Positions 9,193-17,358 of a stretch of DNA of 64,000 nt are shown here, one piece after another. The translations under genes were made by a program, and so were the position numbers. The DNA lies in contig JAJDBP010000033.1 of assembly GCA_029261295.1 (NCBI GenBank), positions 1 through 64,000 of the forward strand, written 5' to 3'. The DNA comes from Nitrospirales bacterium. Lineage in GTDB: Bacteria > Nitrospirota > Nitrospiria > Nitrospirales > UBA8639. Position 1 is the first letter of the stretch, and every line of letters begins with the position of its first letter. The notes beneath the pieces were generated by a model, which saw nothing but the letters and a program-made list of their open reading frames with translations, did not search any database and had not been told where the DNA came from.

Positions 9193-10368
9193 GTGAATAT
9201 GACGTTGCTACGACGAAGGAATGCCCACCGGGATTCACGTGCCTGGGCTGATTTATTTCAGGAGCATATGGCTCTCGGAAGACGTCGAATCGATCCGTTG
9301 ATTTTAGGAATCACGGTTGCCTTGTCCATGGGTGGGTTGATCATGGTCTTTAGTGCAAGTGGCGTGGTTGCAGAAATGAAATATTCAGACTCCACTCATT
9401 ATTTACAACGACAAATTGTGTGGATGGTTCTAGGGTTTTGCATGCTCTTTGTTGGGTCCCAAATTGATTACCAGCAATGGAAACAATGGGTTCCATGGAT
9501 TGTTGGAGCCTGTGTCGGCGGGTTGCTGCTGGTTTTGGCGTTTGGCCCGCAAATTAATGGTGCCAGGCGTTGGCTCACTTTTGGGTTCTTTTCCATTCAA
9601 CCTACTGAAATGGCCAAATTGGCTGTCGTGTTGTATCTCGCTGCGTTCCTGGCTAATCCGAATCGTCGGGTCACAGATTGGCGACGTGGGTTCCTCCCGC
9701 CAGTTGTGGTGGTGAGCGGTCTGTGTTTTTTAATTGTGGTTGAGCCTGATTTGGGAAGTATTGTGGTGATTGGTTTGGTCTTCGTCTGCATGATGTTTTT
9801 AGCAGGCGCCAGACTTCGCCACTTGGCCTGCCTGGGGTTACCGATGATCCTAAGTTTTCTTGCACTTATTGTAGTCAGTCCTGAGCGATGGGAGCGTTTC
9901 ACCACCTTTCTCAATCCCTTTCAAGACCGCGAAGGTGCCGGATATCAATTGGTGCAATCCCTTTTGGCCTTAGAAAACGGAGGCGTATTTGGCGTGGGCC
10001 TTGGGCAAGGCAAGCAGAAACTTTTATATCTCCCTGAGGGCCATACGGATTTTGTATTGGCGTTGGTTGGGGAGGAGCTTGGCCTCATTGGGACGTTAGG
10101 ATTATTAGGCTTATTTGTCATTCTGGTTTTTAAAGGTTTCCGGGTGGCTGCGTTGGCGCCAGATTTGTTTGGGCGTTTCTTGGCTCTAGGAATCACGTTA
10201 CTGCTCACGATGCAGGCGATGATTAACGCGGGGGTGGTGAGTGGGATGTTACCGACCAAGGGGCTGACGTTGCCTTTGGTCAGTTACGGGGGATCTTCGC
10301 TCCTGACTACCATGTTAGCCATTGGGATTCTACTGAGTATCGCGCGTCAAGGGCGAGCTAGCCCCTAA
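9193..10368 (+). CDS. ftsW: Peptidoglycan polymerase FtsW (SEDS family)
   Basis: FtsW is the septal glycosyltransferase that polymerises lipid II together with FtsI. The 391-residue protein has about ten membrane helices and SEDS signatures: GPQINGARRWL, QPTEMAKL, the GEELGLIG motif, and LPLVSYGGSSLL near the C-terminus. It starts at GTG 9193 immediately after the murD stop, or at ATG 9199. It is the only SEDS protein in the window, so a separate RodA is expected elsewhere. Confidence 0.95.
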   Translation: MNMTLLRRRNAHRDSRAWADLFQEHMALGRRRIDPLILGITVALSMGGLIMVFSASGVVAEMKYSDSTHYLQRQIVWMVLGFCMLFVGSQIDYQQWKQWVPWIVGACVGGLLLVLAFGPQINGARRWLTFGFFSIQPTEMAKLAVVLYLAAFLANPNRRVTDWRRGFLPPVVVVSGLCFLIVVEPDLGSIVVIGLVFVCMMFLAGARLRHLACLGLPMILSFLALIVVSPERWERFTTFLNPFQDREGAGYQLVQSLLALENGGVFGVGLGQGKQKLLYLPEGHTDFVLALVGEELGLIGTLGLLGLFVILVFKGFRVAALAPDLFGRFLALGITLLLTMQAMINAGVVSGMLPTKGLTLPLVSYGGSSLLTTMLAIGILLSIARQGRASP

Positions 10369-10380
10369 CGGGGGATTTGA

Positions 10381-11457
10381 ATGCGAGTGGTTATTGCTGC
10401 GGGTGGAACCGGGGGACATATGTATCCGGCTATTGCGTACGCCAAAGCGTTTCAGCGACACGATCCAGAGGGTCAGATTCTGTTTGTTGGAACAGGAAAA
10501 GCCGTGGAACACAATATTCTCTCTCAAGAAGGATTTCCGGTCGAGTCGATTCACGTGGAAGGGTTTGTTGGGAAGAGTCTTTTGGACATGTTTCGTGCAC
10601 TCTGGCTTCTCCCTCAATCTCTGTGGCGAGGGATTCAAATTCTTCGGTCGCCAAAAGCAGATTTGGTTATTGGGACTGGTGGGTATTTTAGCCCCCCAGT
10701 TGTCTGTGCCGCTTGGTTGCTACGGATTCCGCGAGTGATATTGGAGCCGAATGCCATGCCGGGATTGGCTAATCGATTATTGGGGCCATTGGCCGACCGA
10801 ATTTTTTTGGCATTTGAACGGGCCAGATCTTTTTTCCCCTCTTCTAAAGTTCGAGTCATAGGAACGCCAATCCGTGAGGCTTTTATTCTAGATCAGCCTC
10901 CTGCGCTTCCTGAAAAGGTGAGACATCTCTTAGTTTTTGGTGGAAGCCAAGGGGCACAGGCCATTAATTCAGCTTTGCTTGAGGCGATGGAACGATCAGA
11001 AATTCTTCGGACATCGATCACACTGACTCATCAAACAGGAGTCAAGGATTATGAGCGAATTCGGCAAGGGTATGAAAAGGCTGGTGTGCAAGTCGATGTG
11101 CACCCATTTTTATTTGATATGCCCAAGGAGTTAATGAAAGCCGACTTAGTCATTTGTCGAGCAGGAGCCAGTACGCTGGCAGAATTAGCCGCCTATGGAA
11201 AAGTTGGGATATTAATTCCTCTTCCTCATGCCACGCACAACCATCAAGAGTTGAATGCCCGGGCCATGGAACAGTTAGGTGCCGCTCGAATGTTAAAGCA
11301 ATCGGACTTGGATGGGGAGAAATTAGTCCAGGAAATCGAACATTTGATGACCGACATACCTGGTTTACACACGATGGCGAAAAAAAGTTGGGAGGCGAGA
11401 AAAGTCGATGCGACGGAACACATTGTTCGCGAATGTCTCGCGCTCGTTCATCCATAA
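10381..11457 (+). CDS. murG: Lipid II synthase MurG
   Basis: MurG transfers GlcNAc from UDP-GlcNAc to lipid I on the cytoplasmic face of the inner membrane. The GT-B fold is marked by the N-terminal glycine loop AAGGTGGHMYPA, a central GGYFSPPVVCA, the second glycine-rich loop FGGSQGAQAIN, and the nucleotide-sugar segment CRAGASTLAELAAYGK. At 358 residues the length is normal. It lies 12 bases after ftsW. A 321-base gap follows before murC, unusual for this otherwise tight cluster. Confidence 0.95.
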   Translation: MRVVIAAGGTGGHMYPAIAYAKAFQRHDPEGQILFVGTGKAVEHNILSQEGFPVESIHVEGFVGKSLLDMFRALWLLPQSLWRGIQILRSPKADLVIGTGGYFSPPVVCAAWLLRIPRVILEPNAMPGLANRLLGPLADRIFLAFERARSFFPSSKVRVIGTPIREAFILDQPPALPEKVRHLLVFGGSQGAQAINSALLEAMERSEILRTSITLTHQTGVKDYERIRQGYEKAGVQVDVHPFLFDMPKELMKADLVICRAGASTLAELAAYGKVGILIPLPHATHNHQELNARAMEQLGAARMLKQSDLDGEKLVQEIEHLMTDIPGLHTMAKKSWEARKVDATEHIVRECLALVHP

Positions 11458-11778
11458 AATTGGCAAAGGTATTGTAGTTGAGCCATATGGAATTAAGAAG
11501 GTTATAGAAGAGATTACAGGGCAATTGCTCATCTTTAATTAGGAGGAAGAATGTGTGCAGGGCATGGAAGGAGCGTCTTCGGGAGATGACGCATATGGCT
11601 GACGATGATGGTCGTCTTGCCGCCCTTGAATGTGATCCCCTTGGTTTTTCAGTTTCGACATCACATCGAGGAAACCAAGAAACCGTCATGAGCCTACAAC
11701 CTGTCTGCTCTTTCAACCGTAAAGGGGTGATAGGCTTTCCTGCATACCGTTTTCTTACCTCTGGGAGTCTAGAACATT
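11458..11778 (+). other. 321-base gap between murG and murC
   Basis: No known gene is recognisable. A very good ribosome-binding sequence (AGGAGGAAG, 11541-11549) stands directly before an ATG at 11551, whose frame stops after 12 codons. Another plus-strand frame runs from GTG 11553 into murC but has no family features. A minus-strand frame of 188 codons (11150-11716) lies mostly over murG and is judged a shadow. The gap could be an untranslated leader of murC or the remains of a lost gene. Confidence 0.5.
11551..11589 (+). CDS. Possible 12-codon leader ORF before murC
   Basis: An ATG at 11551 is preceded by AGGAGGAAG with very short spacing (about 1-4 bases), and the frame ends at TGA 11587-11589. 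The encoded 12 residues (MCAGHGRSVFGR) match nothing I recognise. It is listed only because the ribosome site is one of the strongest in the window and otherwise serves no gene. It may be a leader peptide, or the site may belong to a decayed gene. Confidence 0.2.
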   Translation: MCAGHGRSVFGR

Positions 11779-13158
11779 ATGTTCCGAAAAATTCAACACA
11801 TTCATCTTGTGGGAATTGGTGGAAGCGGTATGAGTGGTATCGCGGAGGTGCTCCTCACCTTAGGATATAAGGTCACGGGTTCGGATACTGGATATTCAGA
11901 CAGTATCCGGCGCTTAGAAGAAATGGGAGGGACGGTGCATATTGGCCATCAGGAATCGCATGTTGATGGTGCACAGGTCGTGGTGATGTCTTCAGCCATT
12001 TCCACATCGAATCCTGAAATTCGCGCTGCACGAGCGAAGGTGATTCCGGTCATCCCTCGTGCTGAGATGTTGGCTGAATTGATGCGCTTGAAATTTGGTA
12101 TTGCCATTGCGGGAGCTCATGGCAAAACCACGACAACATCAATGGTCGCGTCAATCCTGGCAGAAGCCGGTCTTGATCCGACGTTTGTGGTTGGTGGAAA
12201 AGTGAATGCGATGGGTACCCATGCTCGTTTAGGGCGAAGTGATCTTCTTATTGCTGAAGCTGATGAAAGTGACGGATCATTTTTGCGGTTGTCGCCATCC
12301 ATCGTGGTCGTGACCAATATGGACCGAGAGCATTTAGAACATTACGGAAGTATGGATCGGTTGCAAGAAGCCTTTTTAGAATTTATTAACAAAATTCCGT
12401 TTTATGGCGCGGCCATTCTTTGTGCCGATGATCCTTGGATTCGTGGATTATTGCCTGGGGTCGTCAAGCGCTTTCAAACATTCGGAATGAGTGACTTTTC
12501 TGGTGTCCTCACACCAGATTTGTTTGCCACTGACATTGAACCTAAAGCTCTTGGCGTAGAATTTCGAGCCCATTATCGCGGCCAAAAGATTGGACCATTT
12601 CGTATTCGGATTCCTGGTGTTCACAATGTTTCGAACGCTTTAGCGGCCATTGGTGTCGCTTTGGAATTAGATGTGCCCGTAGATCTCATTCGTTCAGGCC
12701 TAGCGGCCTTTTCCGGGGTGGAGCGGAGGTTTCAGATTCGTGGCGAAAAAAATGGGATTGTTGTCGTTGATGACTATGGACATCATCCCACCGAAGTTAA
12801 GGCAACCCTTGCGGCTGCACGAGCGACGTGGTCTCGGCGACTAGTCGTCGTCTTTCAGCCTCATCGATATTCAAGGACACGAGATCTTGCTGATGATTTT
12901 GCCAAAGCCTTTGAGCAAGCAGACGTTGTGTATGTGCTCGATATTTATGGAGCCGGGGAAGAGCCTATTCCGGGTATAAGCGGACAGACGCTCGTTGACA
13001 AAATTCGTGGAGCAGGTCATCCATCGGTTCATTGGGTCAATGGCGATCCGGGATTTGTGAACACATTGAGAGATGAGTTGAAGGAAGGTGACGTGTTGTT
13101 GACGCTAGGAGCCGGTGATGTGTGGAAAATTGGGCAAGAGGTGTTAGCAAGTCAATAG
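11779..13158 (+). CDS. murC: UDP-MurNAc:L-alanine ligase MurC
   Basis: MurC begins stem-peptide synthesis by joining L-alanine to UDP-MurNAc. The N-terminal Rossmann motif HLVGIGGSGMSGIAE is followed by the ATP loop AGAHGKTTTTSMVA, then EADESDGSFL and the C-terminal VVDDYGHHPTEVKAT and FQPHRYSRT motifs, all MurC hallmarks. At 459 residues it is full length. ATG 11779 gives the usual N-terminus, with a GGGAG site about 12 bases upstream. It precedes murB by 35 bases. Confidence 0.95.
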   Translation: MFRKIQHIHLVGIGGSGMSGIAEVLLTLGYKVTGSDTGYSDSIRRLEEMGGTVHIGHQESHVDGAQVVVMSSAISTSNPEIRAARAKVIPVIPRAEMLAELMRLKFGIAIAGAHGKTTTTSMVASILAEAGLDPTFVVGGKVNAMGTHARLGRSDLLIAEADESDGSFLRLSPSIVVVTNMDREHLEHYGSMDRLQEAFLEFINKIPFYGAAILCADDPWIRGLLPGVVKRFQTFGMSDFSGVLTPDLFATDIEPKALGVEFRAHYRGQKIGPFRIRIPGVHNVSNALAAIGVALELDVPVDLIRSGLAAFSGVERRFQIRGEKNGIVVVDDYGHHPTEVKATLAAARATWSRRLVVVFQPHRYSRTRDLADDFAKAFEQADVVYVLDIYGAGEEPIPGISGQTLVDKIRGAGHPSVHWVNGDPGFVNTLRDELKEGDVLLTLGAGDVWKIGQEVLASQ

Positions 13159-13193
13159 GGGAGTCTGGTGGATGATAGTGGGTCAGGGTATTC

Positions 13194-14117
13194 ATGGTAA
13201 CTGGACAACGACATGTACCAACGCTTTCCGTCATTCGACAAGCGTTACGTCATGTGCAAGGAGATATTCGGTGGGACGAACCCTTAGCTCCTTATACCTC
13301 CCTCCAAGTTGGAGGACCTGCTGACGTCTTAGTCTTTCCTGCTGATGTGGAGGATGTGATTCATGCTGTACAAGGAGCTCGGTTTTATCATCTTCCATTG
13401 ATGGTATTGGGCGGAACGAACGTGGTCATTCGAGATAAAGGTGTTCGGGGGATTGTCATGCATTTAAAGCAATTATCAAAAGTCTATGAAGAAAAAACCA
13501 ATCGGGTGTATGCCCAAGCTGGTGTCAGGCTTCCCCGACTCATGCAATTTTCCCTTGGTTGGAAACTCTCTGGCATGGAGTGGGCGGCAGGTATTCCTGG
13601 AACTGTGGGTGGGGGAGTAGCCATGAATGCTGGTACTCGATTGGGTGAAATGCAGGATGTCTTGGAAGCCGTTGATTTTGTCACCATTCACGGGAGGCGG
13701 AAACGAATAGAGGCTTCGACTCTTTCATTTCTGTACCGAAAGACCATGCTTCCTAAAGGTATTGTTGTCGGAGCTTGGATGCAATTGAGGTCTTCAGCAA
13801 AGGACACTATTCATGCTGCTACGAGCCAATATCTGCAATATCGAAAGGCCACGCAGCCGTTGACATTGCCCAATGCCGGGTCAGTTTTTCAAAACCCCCC
13901 TGGGGATTCAGCTGGGCGATTGGTTGAAGCTGCGGGGTTAAAGGGGGTGCGAATTGGGGATGCTGAGGTTTCCGTAAAGCATGCCAACTTTATTGTGAAC
14001 CGTGGAGCAGCAACGGCAGAACATATTCTTCTTTTAGTGCGAAAGGTACGGGAGAGGGTTGCAAGAAAATTTGGCGTTCGCTTGATTTTGGAATGGAAAG
14101 TGGTTGGTGAACGATGA
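13194..14117 (+). CDS. murB: UDP-N-acetylenolpyruvoylglucosamine reductase MurB
   Basis: This FAD-dependent reductase converts UDP-GlcNAc-enolpyruvate to UDP-MurNAc using NADPH. The FAD-binding segment (TSLQVGGPADVLVFP, then LGGGTN-like LGGTNVVIRD) is followed by WAAGIPGTVGGGVAMNAG, a short FLYRKTMLP motif, and NAGSVFQNP with the conserved serine of the reduction site. The 307-residue length fits the shorter type II MurB class. The stop overlaps by four bases (ATGA) with a 26-codon ORF that leads to ddl. Confidence 0.95.
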   Translation: MVTGQRHVPTLSVIRQALRHVQGDIRWDEPLAPYTSLQVGGPADVLVFPADVEDVIHAVQGARFYHLPLMVLGGTNVVIRDKGVRGIVMHLKQLSKVYEEKTNRVYAQAGVRLPRLMQFSLGWKLSGMEWAAGIPGTVGGGVAMNAGTRLGEMQDVLEAVDFVTIHGRRKRIEASTLSFLYRKTMLPKGIVVGAWMQLRSSAKDTIHAATSQYLQYRKATQPLTLPNAGSVFQNPPGDSAGRLVEAAGLKGVRIGDAEVSVKHANFIVNRGAATAEHILLLVRKVRERVARKFGVRLILEWKVVGER

Positions 14118-14194
14118 ATGCAGAAGAGGGCAATCGAACTCGTGCAGGAGAGTTTCTGAATTTTTCAATGATTTGCTCAGAGGGTGATATTTAA
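14114..14194 (+). CDS. Possible 26-codon ORF linking murB to ddl
   Basis: An ATG at 14114 overlaps the murB stop as ATGA, the same arrangement used by real coupled genes in this window. The frame runs 26 codons (MNAEEGNRTRAGEFLNFSMI plus six more) and stops at 14192-14194, three bases before the ddl GTG. The peptide has no known motif. It might carry terminating ribosomes across to ddl; equally it may be chance. Confidence 0.25.
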   Translation: MNAEEGNRTRAGEFLNFSMICSEGDI

Positions 14195-14197
14195 GAC

Positions 14198-15148
14198 GTG
14201 GTTAAACAAAAATCTTTACGGGTAGGTGTACTCATGGGAGGACAATCGGCCGAGCGAGAAATCTCCTTAAAAACAGGCCGGTCGATTTCTGAATCGTTGT
14301 GTCGACGTCGTTACACGGTTGTTCCCATTGATGTCGATGCCACTCTCCCTCAGCAGCTTCGTGCGAAAAAAGTGTCAGTGGCTTTTCTAGCCCTTCATGG
14401 ATTGGGGGGGGAAGATGGGACGGTTCAGGGACTCTTGGAAATTATGAAAATTCCTTATACGGGATCAGATGTGGGTGCGAGCGCGGTTTGTATGGATAAA
14501 GGACTGACCCGAGTGGTGCTCCAAGCTGCAGGAATTCCAGTTCCTGTTGGAAAGACATACCAGGTTTCCCAGGCTTCTCTTCATCCTCCGACAAATTTTG
14601 GTTGGCCGGTTGTGGTGAAGCCTTGCATGGAAGGTTCCAGTATTGGTGTGTCTATTGTCAAAAATCCTTCAGGGTGGAAGACGGCCATGGACAAAGCTTT
14701 TCGGCATGGAAGGCAAGCCGTTGTGGAGAAATTTATTCCTGGCCGTGAGGTGGCGATTGGGGTTTTGGACGAAATCATATTTCCTGGAGTTGAGGTTATT
14801 GCCCCAGGCGGGTTTTATGATTTCACGGCAAAATATGGGAAGGCGGCGACCCGGTATCTCTGTCCCGCTCCGCTCACCTCTCGATTAGAACGATTGCTGA
14901 AGGAGTACAGTATTGCAGCCTATCAGGCATTAGGGTGTCGTGGGGCAGCTCGCGTGGATTTTCGAATTCATCCCAATGGCCGTCCCTATGTTCTGGAATT
15001 GAATACGATCCCTGGCATGACCGAGCGAAGTCTCTTGCCAATGGCTGCTGCGCAGAAAGGATTGCCCTACGATGATTTGGTGGAAGCGATGTTGAAAGCG
15101 GCGTTACCTAAATCCGGGAATGTGTCTAGGAGAAAAAAGAAGAAATAA
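14198..15148 (+). CDS. ddl: D-alanine--D-alanine ligase
   Basis: Ddl makes the D-Ala-D-Ala dipeptide used by MurF. It is an ATP-grasp enzyme of 316 residues. The N-terminal VGVLMGGQSAEREISL and HGLGGEDGTVQGLLE motifs bind substrate. The central PVVVKPCMEGSSIGV segment is the ATP-grasp Lys-containing region, and the C-terminal RVDFRIHPNGRPYVLELNT supplies metal-binding acidic residues. The start is a GTG at 14198 with an AGAGGGTGA site about 13-21 bases upstream. It lies between murB and ftsQ as in many dcw clusters. Confidence 0.95.
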   Translation: MVKQKSLRVGVLMGGQSAEREISLKTGRSISESLCRRRYTVVPIDVDATLPQQLRAKKVSVAFLALHGLGGEDGTVQGLLEIMKIPYTGSDVGASAVCMDKGLTRVVLQAAGIPVPVGKTYQVSQASLHPPTNFGWPVVVKPCMEGSSIGVSIVKNPSGWKTAMDKAFRHGRQAVVEKFIPGREVAIGVLDEIIFPGVEVIAPGGFYDFTAKYGKAATRYLCPAPLTSRLERLLKEYSIAAYQALGCRGAARVDFRIHPNGRPYVLELNTIPGMTERSLLPMAAAQKGLPYDDLVEAMLKAALPKSGNVSRRKKKK

Positions 15149-15157
15149 GGAAGAAAA

Positions 15158-15982
15158 ATGATGGGTTTTGGTGAAATGCTATCTGGAAAACCACCTCGAA
15201 AAAATCGCCCTCTTAAACGAGGAGATATTACGGGGAAGAAAGACAAGATGCCACAAAAGTCGCCCGTTCGACGTGTCGTGTTGGGCAGTCTACTCACCTG
15301 TTGCATTGTCCTGTTTGTGATTGGCGGACGATCGGCGGTGCAGGCAGTAAATGAATGGACTGAAATTCAACAACTGACTATTTTGGGCTTGGATCGTTTG
15401 TCTCGGGAAGATATAACGGCGCAACTCGGCTTGTCCCCGCATTCGAGTTTGTGGTCCATCAATACAGAAGAGCTCTCAGGTCAATTGGAGAGGCATCCCT
15501 GGATTCGTCGGGTGACCTTTGATCGGGTCCTTCCTCATTCTTTGGTCGTTCAGGTAGAAGAACGTCAACCGGCGGCGGTGTTGCAGGGTCCCAAAAAAAC
15601 CATTTTTTTGGATGTGGAAGGGTATTTGTTGCCGGGGGAGACCACTAACGCCGCACGGGCCTTACCGGTGCTTGAAGGGATGACATCAAAATTTTTTACG
15701 GAACAAACGGAGGAAAGTCACCGGCGTGCCAAATTAGGGATTCATTTAGCTGAATTACTATCTGAGCGATTTTCGGGAAGACCCAAAGTGAATGTCGCTC
15801 ATGCGCATACGACGATTGTGGATCTTCCTCGTATTCGCGTGCAATTTGGGCATGAAGCGGACCGGCAGTGGGAGCGATTTTTGGTTCTGTATCCGACTAT
15901 CAAACAGACGATTGAGCGACAATCGAAAGAAGTAGATTTGAGATTTCCTCAAAAAGTCATTCTTCGCAAGAGGACACTGTAA
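15158..15982 (+). CDS. ftsQ: Cell division protein FtsQ
   Basis: FtsQ is a bitopic divisome protein that recruits FtsL and FtsB. A basic cytoplasmic tail (about residues 1-45, many Lys and Arg) precedes one membrane helix at about 46-65. A POTRA domain follows (IQQLTILGLDRLSREDITAQ, then HPWIRRVTFDRVLPHSLVVQ) and the FtsQ domain with VEERQPAAVL. The 274-residue length and position between ddl and ftsA agree. The stop is three bases before the ftsA start. Confidence 0.92.
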   Translation: MMGFGEMLSGKPPRKNRPLKRGDITGKKDKMPQKSPVRRVVLGSLLTCCIVLFVIGGRSAVQAVNEWTEIQQLTILGLDRLSREDITAQLGLSPHSSLWSINTEELSGQLERHPWIRRVTFDRVLPHSLVVQVEERQPAAVLQGPKKTIFLDVEGYLLPGETTNAARALPVLEGMTSKFFTEQTEESHRRAKLGIHLAELLSERFSGRPKVNVAHAHTTIVDLPRIRVQFGHEADRQWERFLVLYPTIKQTIERQSKEVDLRFPQKVILRKRTL

Positions 15983-15985
15983 GCC

Positions 15986-17239
15986 ATGACAAAAAAAGAA
16001 CACATTGTGGTGGGGCTAGACATTGGGACGACAAAAATTTGTGCGGTCGTTGGCGAAATTTTATCTGACCATTCGGTCAACGTCATTGGGATTGGATCGC
16101 ATCGGTCGACCGGATTACGCAAAGGCATGGTAGTCAATATGGATAGTACGGTCGAATCGATCAAACATGCTGTTGAGGAAGCCGAATTGATGGCGGCGGT
16201 TCAAATTAATTCCGTCTATACGGGGATTGCCGGTGGACATATTGGTAGTGAAAGTGCCCAGGGGGTGGTGGCGTTAAAAAAACGTGAAGTGACCAAAAGT
16301 GATATTCGACGAGCCGTTGATACGGCCAGAGGCTGCGCGGTTCCTCCACCTGATCGTCAAATTTTGCATGTTCTTCCCAGGGAATTCATTGTTGATGATC
16401 AAGAGGGCATTCGAGATCCATTGGGTATTGCGGGATCTCGGCTGGAAGTGGATGTCCATATTGTGACGGGAGCGGTCACCTCTGCTCAGAACTTGGCGCG
16501 TTGTGTGAGTCGTGCCGGATTAGATGTGGTCGATATTGTGTTACAGCCATTAGCCTCGAGTGCGGCTGTGCTCTCTCCTGAGGAACGAGAGTTGGGAGTA
16601 GTGATGGTTGATATTGGAGGAGGAACGACGGATGTGGCTATTTGGGTGGAGGGCTGTATCCGACATTCAGCGGTGATTCCTATGGGTGGGCATCATTTGA
16701 CTTCCGATCTTGCGATTGGTTTGCGAACGGCTCCAGAAGATGCTGAAAAAATTAAATTGCAATATGGCGTAGCAAGTAATCAGTTATTAAATGATGACGA
16801 GAATATTGAAGTTCCTAGTGTGGGTGGGCGTCCCCCACGAGTCATGCCCAGAAATGTCGTGGCGGAAATTCTCTCTCCACGTGTTGAAGAGATGTTTGAG
16901 ATGGTGCGTCGGGAAGTGCGTCGGGCAGGATATGATGGAATGCTCGTAGCCGGTGGTGTGTTAACGGGAGGGACTTCTCTCCTTCCAGGGATGGCCGAAG
17001 TGGCTGAGCAGGTGCTCAATCTGTCCGTTCGATTGGGGCGTCCTCTGGGTGTAGGGGGGTTGCGAGATATCGTGCAAAACCCAATGTACTCCACAGCAGT
17101 AGGATTAATCGTGCATTCCGTGAGTCAGGAAAACGAATTCGAAGTTGTCGGGGCGGGGGGTAGTAAATCTAAAAAACCTTCGAGGTGGATGGGAGGAATG
17201 GTGTTTAAGATGAAGGGTTGGGTCATGAACTTTTTTTAA
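15986..17239 (+). CDS. ftsA: Cell division protein FtsA
   Basis: FtsA is an actin-fold ATPase that tethers FtsZ filaments to the inner membrane. Phosphate loop 1 (VGLDIGTTKICAVVGE) and loop 2 (VMVDIGGGTTDVAIW) are clear, and GGVLTGGTSLLPGM forms the adenosine motif. The C-terminus ends in a basic, hydrophobic segment (MVFKMKGWVMNFF), the expected amphipathic membrane-targeting helix. At 417 residues it has normal length. It directly precedes ftsZ, separated by a 119-base gap that contains a short ORF. Confidence 0.95.
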   Translation: MTKKEHIVVGLDIGTTKICAVVGEILSDHSVNVIGIGSHRSTGLRKGMVVNMDSTVESIKHAVEEAELMAAVQINSVYTGIAGGHIGSESAQGVVALKKREVTKSDIRRAVDTARGCAVPPPDRQILHVLPREFIVDDQEGIRDPLGIAGSRLEVDVHIVTGAVTSAQNLARCVSRAGLDVVDIVLQPLASSAAVLSPEERELGVVMVDIGGGTTDVAIWVEGCIRHSAVIPMGGHHLTSDLAIGLRTAPEDAEKIKLQYGVASNQLLNDDENIEVPSVGGRPPRVMPRNVVAEILSPRVEEMFEMVRREVRRAGYDGMLVAGGVLTGGTSLLPGMAEVAEQVLNLSVRLGRPLGVGGLRDIVQNPMYSTAVGLIVHSVSQENEFEVVGAGGSKSKKPSRWMGGMVFKMKGWVMNFF

Positions 17240-17269
17240 TCCATAGAGGGAAAGGAGAAGTCGACATCG

Positions 17270-17338
17270 ATGTCCCCCAGTCACAACGGAAATGAAATAA
17301 CCAAGAGTTTTACTTGTAACAACAATCTGCCTGAGTAA
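17270..17338 (+). CDS. Possible 22-codon ORF between ftsA and ftsZ
   Basis: ATG 17270 follows a strong AAAGGAGAAG sequence by about 10-12 bases, and the frame runs 22 codons. Its TAA stop overlaps an upstream in-frame ftsZ ATG (17338) as TAATG. The peptide ([20 protein letters not shown] plus PE) has no known motif. It could be a coupling ORF that sets FtsZ output. Without conservation data it remains a weak call. Confidence 0.3.
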   Translation: MSPSHNGNEITKSFTCNNNLPE

Positions 17339-17358
17339 TGGCAGGAAGGAGGTTCCCC

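Noticed and set aside
11150-11716. Minus-strand frame of 188 codons over murG and the murG-murC gap
   Set aside because: More than half lies over the end of murG in the opposite sense, with no family features; it is a shadow frame.
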